From Tritrichomonas foetus (Eukaryota; Parabasalia; Tritrichomonadida; Tritrichomonadidae), in contig MLAK01000059.1 in assembly GCA_001839685.1 (NCBI GenBank), forward strand, positions 1 through 12,322: a DNA stretch of 12,322 bases, in the 5' to 3' direction. The notes beneath the pieces were generated by a model that ran no database searches, had not been told where the DNA came from, and saw only the letters and a list, made by a program, of their open reading frames with translations. This document shows positions 1-5,979 of the stretch, piece after piece (the stretch's first letter is position 1; the number at the start of each line of letters is the position of its first letter). The position numbers were made by a program, and so were the translations under genes.

Positions 1-321
1 TTAATGAAAATAAACGTATTTCCAGGTTGTGTACTTTTGTTTGTATACATCTATGAATATCGACTTTTCATTTAATGTCAACTCGTTAATTCAAAGCCAT
101 TCAAAAATGTTTGAAAGCTATCCCCTTAAAAGTGCGAAATTTATGATAGCCTCTATGAAATGACACAGAGCTCACAAATAAAAAATATTTGATAACCTAC
201 AAATCGCAATAATTGAAAACTTTTATTGAAATTTCAATCCATGTTTTTTAAAAAACAGAGAATTTATGTGATTTTTCAAATAAGATCATTTTTATATTTT
301 TCATTCATATTTTTGAAAAAT
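1..321. other. 5' flanking region, no gene seen
   Basis: AT-rich noncoding DNA ahead of the first gene. No ORF with coding character was recognised on either strand. It holds a small dyad, TTCAAA-AATG-TTTGAA (100-115), and at 39-54 a 16-nt sequence whose reverse complement recurs at 12114-12129. The last roughly 40 bases are T-rich and carry several TCATT/TCATA motifs, so the 3' part is probably the core promoter of the karyopherin-like gene. Confidence 0.5.
301..309 (+). promoter_or_regulatory. Inr-like motif for the karyopherin gene
   Basis: TCATT at 301-305 and TCATA at 305-309 both fit the trichomonad initiator pattern TCA-pyrimidine-(A/T). The predicted +1 adenines (303 or 307) lie 19 and 15 nt before the ATG at 322, within the usual short 5' UTR of these protists. 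This supports the 322 start over the upstream ATG at 241. The assignment is inferred from the motif and its spacing. Confidence 0.5.
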
Positions 322-3300
322 ATGTTTGAAGATGCAACAAGTCATATCCTAGACATTTTCTCTCGTCTACGCTCAAAAAATTATGATCTAATCATTTCAG
401 CCGACAAAGATTTAATGAGTGTTCGATCTAGACCAGATTATTTATATTCGCTATGTCAAATCCTCGAATCCTCAGACGACAAAATTATAAAACAATACGC
501 ACTATACAGTATTTCAATGTTCTTGAAGGAAATGGCCAATACGGTCGATTCTAATACGATTGAATTATTCCGACAAGCAATTCTTCAGATCGCTCGAGAA
601 AAAACAGACAAATATGTAATTTCAGCAGCAGTAAATGTTATTTCGACTATGCTGAATGTTTGGAACTCGCCATGGCCAGAATTACATAATTTGATATTTC
701 ATCCAAATGAAAACGATTCTTTATATAGTATTATCAGAATTGTTGAAGTTTACATCTTTAAAATGCAGCCAACAGAAGTTAGTCAAAATTTAGGTTATTT
801 TAACGAGTTAATGATGAGAGGTTTAGCTAATCCTGATTTATCAATTTCATTAGAATCTATGTCATTATTTTTTAACTTAGCTGTAAATATCAGAGACACG
901 AATTTCGAATCAATGTATCGAGAAAAATTTTTAGAACTTTTTATGAGAATAGTTTCAACAAATGATCATAGCCTTTTATCGCCTTTTGTAAATCATGTAA
1001 TAAATGGCTATGAAAAAATGATGATACTTTTCCCTTTTGATCGTGCTTTTGAGGTTATAATTCAACTATTATTTTCAGATGCATTAGAAAATAATTTCAG
1101 AGTTTTATTACATAATTTTTTTGCAAATTCGTTTCGTATTTTCAATAAAAAAATAAATCTAACAAGCAAAGACATAGAAACACTTTTTCACCTTGAAGAA
1201 AAAATTGCTGTTTTATGTTTTGAAATTAATGAACCACTATATTCTCATTTAGATGAAATTAATATGGTTTTAGAATTATTAAATCATCGACTTGATCCAT
1301 CCTCGATAGTTGAGAATACTTTTTTTCAAGTCAATAAATATATGAGCACCAATGATATAAAAGCTACTGGATTTGCATTCATGTTTCTTGAAAGCGCAGT
1401 TTCTGAATCAAATGAACTTTTTGAGCCGCATTTTGACCAAGTTCTTTCACTGATTTCGCAAGGTTTTCATCAGAGAAATACAATTTTACAACAAATTGCT
1501 GGACGCGCTTTTTCTAAAATCTTAGACGGAAATTCAAATCCAATTTATACAATAAAAGAAGATCAAATAATTCCTTTAAAAGAAGCTATTTTTTGGTATG
1601 TTCACGATGTTGATCCTTTTGGTGGTTTTGTCCTTTTGTTAATTTTTGTAGATCATGCACAAAATACTGATTCAATTTTTGAAGAAGTTTTTACTTTTAT
1701 TTCTCCTTTTTTTGTGAATTCTAAAGATGATCAAATTCAAGTTGTTGCATCAATGATTTACGCATCACTTATCACCAATTCTGTCCATAAAGTTCTATTT
1801 CTTTTCCCACAAATTTATCAAAAATTAATTACATTTTTACATCAAATTGAAGATAATTCATCTCATTGTACAATTCTTGAGGCTGTTGTTGCACTTGCTC
1901 AACGAGTTCCCAAGAAATTTGCTTTGCATGCTCCTGAAATATTCCAAATCCTTTTTACTTTGATGCATTCTGATGATATTTCAATCAGACATGATTCTAT
2001 TGTTTGCTATAATAATTTGCTTGATATTATTCCTGAATTTATCCAATTTTCCCCACTAATCGGTGAATTTTTATATGAAAATATCAATCAAGATTGGATT
2101 AAAAAATTAGCGCCACCTTATCATCGACCATGGGTGACTGAATTACATGATTTTTTAAATGCAATTGTGTCTATTGAAACAATGTGTAAAATTGCAGTGA
2201 TGACTGAAAATCCAGACCTTATCAAAATAGTATTTGATCATATAATTCAAATTGCAGGCACATTTCAAATGACACAAATTTCTCTTTCACCTGCAATGCA
2301 ATGTTTTTCAAACATTGCACCTCTTTATAAAACCGAAGATACACGAATTCCAATTCTTGCTCAAACAATTTTTAACTATTTAGTACAAGGTGATTACGGA
2401 AATTTACCAAGTGTTCTTCAAGCACTTGAAAAATGTATCACCAATTATGGAATTGATGTACTTGGTAAAGATGCAGCATCAAAACTGTTTTCTGTTTTAT
2501 TAACTTTATTGACGAATAGTTTAATGATGAATCCTGTCGTTAATTCAACAAATGAAGACTTTTTCAATCAAACAGTTCTTTCGTATCCTGCAATTATTAT
2601 CGCATTTAATAACAACGAACATACTATGATGATGATTGAAACTTTATTAAATCTTATGGATCCTGCAAACGATCCAAGTGTTATTGCATATGCAATCAAC
2701 ATGCTAACAAAATTTATTTCTTTAATTCCAGAGATTTGCGAATCATCTCAAGTCAAAGCTTTTTTCCATAATTTTAAACCACAAATTGAAAAAGCTCCAC
2801 CAAAACATCTTTCAGCAATCTGTAATTTCTTAGTAACCATTTCTAAAATATCACACTGTACAGAATTTTTGAACCAACAATCTTTAGAAATCATTTATTT
2901 ATTGAGAAATCGTTTAATTGATGAAAAAATAAGTTATCATATTGGCTTAAAAGAAAATATAATATCTGCGATTTCTGCAATCGGTTATTCAATCTTACAA
3001 CAACAATTTCCGTTCCAAGACTTTATACCAATCATGCTTGAATATCTTCCATTAACAATTTGTTACACGTATAGTACTACTGTATATTCTTTCATTTATC
3101 AAGCTTACCAATACATTCCTGATCATTACAAATTGATTATCATTAAAATTATTTTGAATTTATTATGCCTTCCTTATGGTAGAATAATTAAAATGAAAAT
3201 AGAATTGAGCTTACTTAATGAATTGATAAGATTAGTGAATCACGCACTTCCTCAAGGCGAACAATTTTCTCAGGCACTTTTGGAGTTGCTTGGTGATCAA

Positions 3301-3381
3301 GTTAAAGTTGACATTTTGGATGACACTGTGTCATCTGTTTTATCTGATATAACTGCATGTAATAAGGCAGTTAGTTCATAG
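322..3381 (+). CDS. Importin-beta/karyopherin-like HEAT-repeat protein (IPO4/IPO5-like)
   Basis: A protein of about 1,019 residues built almost wholly of paired amphipathic helices, the appearance of a HEAT/ARM solenoid. Near the N terminus, short helices precede a segment with W114 and W118-P-E-L followed by Leu/Phe. This resembles the 'WPE..LF' region of importin-5/importin-4-type nuclear import receptors. The length also fits that family (about 1,000-1,100 aa). Such proteins carry cargo through nuclear pores under Ran control. The reading frame is open from a TTG at 226 and an ATG at 241, but the extra 27-32 residues are a Phe/Ile/Lys-rich translation of promoter-like DNA. I start at ATG 322, just after Inr-like motifs. 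The stop is TAG at 3379, with a TTTAAATA about 40 nt downstream. Codon use is AT-rich. Alternatives are another karyopherin or a non-transport HEAT scaffold. The CDS is sure; the family is moderately sure. Confidence 0.68.
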   Translation: MFEDATSHILDIFSRLRSKNYDLIISADKDLMSVRSRPDYLYSLCQILESSDDKIIKQYALYSISMFLKEMANTVDSNTIELFRQAILQIAREKTDKYVISAAVNVISTMLNVWNSPWPELHNLIFHPNENDSLYSIIRIVEVYIFKMQPTEVSQNLGYFNELMMRGLANPDLSISLESMSLFFNLAVNIRDTNFESMYREKFLELFMRIVSTNDHSLLSPFVNHVINGYEKMMILFPFDRAFEVIIQLLFSDALENNFRVLLHNFFANSFRIFNKKINLTSKDIETLFHLEEKIAVLCFEINEPLYSHLDEINMVLELLNHRLDPSSIVENTFFQVNKYMSTNDIKATGFAFMFLESAVSESNELFEPHFDQVLSLISQGFHQRNTILQQIAGRAFSKILDGNSNPIYTIKEDQIIPLKEAIFWYVHDVDPFGGFVLLLIFVDHAQNTDSIFEEVFTFISPFFVNSKDDQIQVVASMIYASLITNSVHKVLFLFPQIYQKLITFLHQIEDNSSHCTILEAVVALAQRVPKKFALHAPEIFQILFTLMHSDDISIRHDSIVCYNNLLDIIPEFIQFSPLIGEFLYENINQDWIKKLAPPYHRPWVTELHDFLNAIVSIETMCKIAVMTENPDLIKIVFDHIIQIAGTFQMTQISLSPAMQCFSNIAPLYKTEDTRIPILAQTIFNYLVQGDYGNLPSVLQALEKCITNYGIDVLGKDAASKLFSVLLTLLTNSLMMNPVVNSTNEDFFNQTVLSYPAIIIAFNNNEHTMMMIETLLNLMDPANDPSVIAYAINMLTKFISLIPEICESSQVKAFFHNFKPQIEKAPPKHLSAICNFLVTISKISHCTEFLNQQSLEIIYLLRNRLIDEKISYHIGLKENIISAISAIGYSILQQQFPFQDFIPIMLEYLPLTICYTYSTTVYSFIYQAYQYIPDHYKLIIIKIILNLLCLPYGRIIKMKIELSLLNELIRLVNHALPQGEQFSQALLELLGDQVKVDILDDTVSSVLSDITACNKAVSS

Positions 3382-3570
3382 AAATGTTATATATATTATT
3401 GTTTTGTTATTTATTATTATTTAAATATATATTATACATCAAACATATTTTATTTCATCATATGAATATTATTTATTACTGAATTATTATATATTGTCTG
3501 TTTTTATATTATATTAGTTACATTTTTCTGAATTATTATGATTTTCTCCACAGAAATTCTAAATGTATCA

Positions 3571-3590
3571 AAATATGAAAATTCATATTT
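3571..3590. repeat. Short palindrome (9-bp arms, 2-nt spacer)
   Basis: AAATATGAA (3571-3579), spacer AA, then the reverse complement TTCATATTT (3582-3590). It lies about 200 nt upstream of the PSMA5 start. It could be a protein-binding dyad or chance in AT-rich DNA. Confidence 0.45.
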
Positions 3591-3761
3591 CTCTAATTAA
3601 TAGAATTTCTACTAATTTGGAGATCATATATATAATTGACTACAAAAGCGATAAAAATATTTATAGTTGGCCAGGAAAATTATTTCACATCAGGATATTT
3701 GAATTTTTTTCACTTTTTCAAACTTTTCGAAAAAATGCATCTATAGTTGTCCGAGCAAAGC

Positions 3762-3769
3762 TTTTCAAT
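3762..3769 (+). promoter_or_regulatory. Putative Inr-like motif TTTTCAAT for PSMA5
   Basis: TTTTCAAT, whose adenine after TC (3767) is exactly 20 nt before the ATG at 3787. The same octamer at the same distance precedes CFAP58. It departs from the strict TCA-pyrimidine initiator, so its use as a transcription start is inferred from position and recurrence. Confidence 0.35.
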
Positions 3770-3786
3770 CTCAAATATTATTATAA

Positions 3787-4539
3787 ATGTTTCAAAGCTC
3801 ATCAGAATACGATCGCAACGTCAACACTTTCAGCCCAGATGGACGTCTTCTTCAGGTCGAATATGCAATCGAAGCAGTTAAACTCGGTTCTTCCGCTATC
3901 GCAATTTTATGCCCCGAAGGTGTTGTTTTCGCTGTCGAAAAGCGCCTCTCGTCACCACTTTTAATCCCATCATCAGTTGAACGCGTTTATGCAATCGATG
4001 ACCATGTCGGAGTCGTTCTTGCTGGATATCCAGCCGATGGTAGAACAATGGTTGACCACATGCGAGTTGCTGCCCAGGACCACCGCTTCTCTTTTGGCGA
4101 GCCTATCGGTATCCGCGCTGTCACCGAGTCAGTCTGCGATCTCGCCCTTTCATTCGGAGAAGGTAGAAGGAAGAGAGAAGGTCAAATGTCAAGGCCATTT
4201 GGTGCAGCACTTTTAGTTTCAGGTATTGAAAACGGAACTCCATTTTTGTTCCATACAGATCCATCAGGCACATACACGCAATGCCGTGCCCGCGCAATCG
4301 GCGGCGGAAGTGAAGGAGCAGAGACAATCTTGAGGGACTCCTACAAAGATGGAATGACCCTCGAGGAAGCTGAAAACCTCGCCCTCTCCACACTCAGGCA
4401 GGTCATTCAAGAAAAACTCAGCGAAAACAACATCGAGGTCGCATGCGCAAGAGTTTCAAGCGGAAAATTCGAAGTTTACTCAGCCGCACAGAGGCAAGCA
4501 ATTGTAGAGCGCCTCCCACCACCTCTCATCCAGGAATGA
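3787..4539 (+). CDS. PSMA5: 20S proteasome subunit alpha type-5
   Basis: A 250-aa alpha-ring subunit of the 20S proteasome core. The N terminus carries the alpha-subunit signature: Y8-D-R, then F15-S-P-D-G-R, Q23-V-E-Y-A-I-E-A and K32-L-G. The alpha-5 identity rests on the MF..SEYDR start, E51-K-R..SPL..PSS, M134-S-R-P-F-G, F155-H.DPSGT and the ARAIG..SEGA segment (168-178). Alpha subunits have no catalytic Thr; they form the gate and dock the 19S cap. Length is close to the family's 241 or so residues, with a basic loop (GRRKR, 126-130) where the human protein is acidic, and a Pro-rich C-terminal extension (LPPPLIQE). Residue 66 is Arg where the human subunit has the HbYX-pocket Lys. The start matches the family exactly. 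Codons are GC-richer than in neighbouring genes, suggesting high expression. The stop reads TGAATAAA, so a polyadenylation-like signal follows at once. Confidence 0.97.
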   Translation: MFQSSSEYDRNVNTFSPDGRLLQVEYAIEAVKLGSSAIAILCPEGVVFAVEKRLSSPLLIPSSVERVYAIDDHVGVVLAGYPADGRTMVDHMRVAAQDHRFSFGEPIGIRAVTESVCDLALSFGEGRRKREGQMSRPFGAALLVSGIENGTPFLFHTDPSGTYTQCRARAIGGGSEGAETILRDSYKDGMTLEEAENLALSTLRQVIQEKLSENNIEVACARVSSGKFEVYSAAQRQAIVERLPPPLIQE

Positions 4540-4545
4540 ATAAAA
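4537..4545 (+). terminator. Stop-linked poly(A) signal of PSMA5
   Basis: The TGA stop (4537-4539) is followed directly by ATAAAA, giving TGAATAAAA. Trichomonad genes commonly have a TAAA signal at or just after the stop codon and very short 3' UTRs. The same GAATGAATAAA string recurs in the 17-bp tandem repeat downstream. Function is inferred from the motif. Confidence 0.5.
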
Positions 4546-4592
4546 GGGATATGATTTTTCTACACTTCTTTTCTGATTTTTTATGGTTTTAT

Positions 4593-4594
<2 letters not shown>

Positions 4595-4637
<43 letters not shown>
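4595..4637. repeat. Homopolymer run of 43 T
   Basis: An uninterrupted T43 tract lies 55 nt after the PSMA5 stop, in the spacer between two convergent genes. Its length is likely to vary between isolates and between assemblies. Read on the minus strand it is A43, so a retroposed poly(A) tail is conceivable, but no matching target-site duplication was found. Small ORFs crossing it encode only poly-Phe or poly-Lys and are not genes. Confidence 0.95.
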
Positions 4638-4710
4638 CTGTTTCTGACCAAATTCATTTTTAGATTTGTATCTTTTCGAATGAGGGGAATGAATGGCATG
4701 GGATGATAGG

Positions 4711-4758
4711 AATAAAGAGAAAGAATGAATAAAGAGAAAGAATGAATAAAGAGAAAGA
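4711..4758. repeat. 17-bp tandem repeat (about 2.8 copies)
   Basis: The unit ATAAAGAGAAAGAATGA begins at 4712, 4729 and 4746. The first two copies are identical and the third diverges after 13 nt. Each copy junction re-creates ATGAATAAA, the same string found at the PSMA5 stop. It lies in the convergent spacer, about 100 bp from the end of the EF-hand gene. Confidence 0.92.
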
Positions 4759-4859
4759 CGGGCTGTAAAGTCACGTGGTTTTTGCTAAAAAGTTAGTACA
4801 ATTATAATTGAACATAATTCATTCAAAGAATAGTTTTATTCGATTCGATTATTTCAGAT

Positions 4860-5429
4860 TCATTCAAAGCTCCATGATGATTTTACAATCTTATTAAACA
4901 ATTCATCTGATTCGAATTTATCGCTCAAGTCACGATAATAATTCACAAAATCAGCTTCGTAAATGACACCATCATGATCCATATCTAGCATCTCAGCTAT
5001 ATCTTCAATAAGTTGCTTTAAAAGCACTTTCCTACCACCAATAATAGTGAATTCACCATTGCCAAGCCGATCCTCTAATTGATCTCTTGTGATTTTTTTA
5101 CTTCCATCAGGTGAAAGTGCTTTGAAAGCTTCTAATACAGCTGCTTTGCGATTTTCTGGTAAATCTTTAATGAAGAACTCGATGTAATGTGCCAAACGTA
5201 ATTTCTCTTCATCATCTGGATCAAGAACTTTTGCGATTACTTTTAATTCGCGGGGTCTCAGTTTGATACCCATCATATGAAAAAGGATTTCTATATCATC
5301 TTCGAGGTTAAGATAACCATGATGATGCTCATCAACTTCATTGAACATCTTACTCATTGTTACAATATCAAGTACCCCAAAAGCAATTGCTTGTTTCTTG
5401 GCATTCGCAATAATTGTTTTCGCAGACAT
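4860..5429 (-). CDS. Calcyphosin/CAPSL-like EF-hand protein
   Basis: A 189-aa protein with four EF-hand units in the calcyphosin arrangement. The C-terminal part, an EF loop followed by F161-V-N-Y-Y, then D-L-S-D and a final W186, resembles the DG.V...EF.NYY...W ending of calcyphosin and calcyphosin-like proteins, some of which are axonemal or cilia-linked. Only EF4 has a near-canonical calcium loop (D149-M-D151-H-D153-G-V-I-Y-E-A-D160, with Asp rather than Glu at position 12). EF1 (33-44) has His at positions 3-5, and EF2 (about 70-81) and EF3 (about 106-117) lack most ligands. Calcium binding is therefore probably limited to one site. The gene converges on PSMA5. Just upstream of the ATG is TTCATA, an Inr match that would leave a 3-nt leader. 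A CGAATAAAAC signal lies roughly 20 nt past the stop. It could also be a generic calmodulin-superfamily protein. The CDS is certain and the family is likely. Confidence 0.75.
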   Translation of the reverse strand: MSAKTIIANAKKQAIAFGVLDIVTMSKMFNEVDEHHHGYLNLEDDIEILFHMMGIKLRPRELKVIAKVLDPDDEEKLRLAHYIEFFIKDLPENRKAAVLEAFKALSPDGSKKITRDQLEDRLGNGEFTIIGGRKVLLKQLIEDIAEMLDMDHDGVIYEADFVNYYRDLSDKFESDELFNKIVKSSWSFE

Positions 5430-5434
5430 TATGA
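5430..5434 (-). promoter_or_regulatory. Possible Inr TCATA of the EF-hand gene
   Basis: On the minus strand TCATA abuts the ATG. Its +1 adenine would be at 5432, giving a 3-nt leader. That is very short even for a trichomonad, so the real start may be elsewhere. It is a motif match only. Confidence 0.3.
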
Positions 5435-5657
5435 ATCGTCAGAAAAAGTGGTTTGATGTTTTTATCTCATTTATTTTCAATTCATTTATTTTCGAAATTA
5501 TTCCGCTGAATTATAATTATTAATGATAATAAATAGTACTTAATGAACCAAAAACCTTTCTTAATAAGAATCTAATATTCAAAACTCCAAAATTTCTCTA
5601 AATCTTTTTTTCTTTTTTATTGGATATTCCAATAAACGAATGACTGAAAAATAATAT
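5435..5657. other. AT-rich spacer, no gene seen
   Basis: About 220 bases between the EF-hand gene start and the 3' end of the small minus-strand ORF. Both strands are full of stops. It should contain the EF-hand gene promoter. An AATAAA at about 5630 (minus-strand sense) could serve as the 3' signal of the small ORF. Confidence 0.4.
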
Positions 5658-5880
5658 CTATTCGTTCTTCAAACACCATTTTTGGATATATTGACAAAAT
5701 AATTTTTCATTTTTATCTTGATTAGGATTCTGAACAGTTTGATCTCTTTTTTAATTGTAGAAATTCGAAATTGTCACACATTTTCTGCAAAACCATTCCG
5801 AATTCAATATTCCATTTATTGGACAATGCATATTGTTGAAGCTCTTCAAATGATTTCTTATGTGATTCACTAATTGTCAT
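5658..5880 (-). pseudogene. Small hypothetical ORF apparently split by a +1 frameshift
   Basis: No known family is recognised. From the ATG at 5880 the minus strand reads 52 codons to a TAA at 5722. It begins MTISESHKKSFEELQQYA and continues with two plausible amphipathic helices. From about 5750 the +1 frame opens instead and reads a hydrophilic, protein-like tail (NPNQDKNEKLFCQYIQKW) to a TAG at 5658. The switch falls at a six-A run (5747-5752). One A fewer there would give a single ORF of about 73 codons. A TCATA Inr match (5887-5891) gives a 9-nt leader, and TAAA signals follow both stops. Upstream of the ATG the same frame is also open without a start back to about 5951, beginning beside a TTTTTTTCAG. 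It may be a real small gene with an assembly or homopolymer error, a decaying gene, or the last exon or remnant of a longer one. Coding character is judged by eye. Confidence 0.4.
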
Positions 5881-5886
5881 TTGTAA

Positions 5887-5891
5887 TATGA
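5887..5891 (-). promoter_or_regulatory. Inr-like TCATA upstream of the small ORF
   Basis: TCATA on the minus strand fits the trichomonad initiator. The +1 adenine at 5889 lies 9 nt before the ATG at 5880, the typical distance. It lies about 90 nt downstream of the coiled-coil gene's stop. Confidence 0.35.
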
Positions 5892-5979
5892 ATAGAGATG
5901 TTTTCCAACCTTTTTTTGGGTTAAATGAAAATGAATAAGAGCTGAAAAAAAGTTATTCGAATAAGAATTTTTATATAAT

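Larger units (their letters stand above)
3382..3786. other. AT-rich intergenic spacer between tandem genes
   Basis: About 400 bases between the karyopherin-like gene and PSMA5. The first half is nearly pure A/T and probably serves as the 3' end of the upstream gene. A perfect 9-bp-arm dyad lies at 3571-3590. An open frame starting at 3563 runs into the proteasome gene in another frame and has no coding character of its own. No RNA gene was recognised. Confidence 0.5.

Noticed and set aside
226..321. N-terminal extension of the karyopherin-like gene from TTG 226 or ATG 241
   Set aside because: The added residues are Phe/Ile/Lys-rich translation of T/A-rich promoter-like DNA, and Inr-like motifs lie inside it at 301-309. 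ATG 322 fits better.
3563..3964. 133-aa plus-strand ORF overlapping the start of PSMA5
   Set aside because: Its second half is the proteasome coding sequence read in another frame, and its first half translates AT-rich spacer.
4121..4393. 90-aa minus-strand ORF inside PSMA5
   Set aside because: It is antisense to a strongly conserved gene. The GC-richer codons of PSMA5 make antisense frames open by chance.
4443..4774. ORFs crossing the T43 tract on both strands
   Set aside because: They encode only poly-Phe or poly-Lys with low-complexity ends.
4638..4780. Retroposed cDNA ending in A43 on the minus strand
   Set aside because: No coding similarity and no target-site duplication could be found around the tract.
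5747..5756. TTAAAAAAG on the minus strand as a canonical -1 ribosomal slippery site (A AAA AAG)
   Set aside because: It sits in the right phase for a -1 shift, but the -1 frame gives unconvincing sequence. The protein-like continuation is in the +1 frame.
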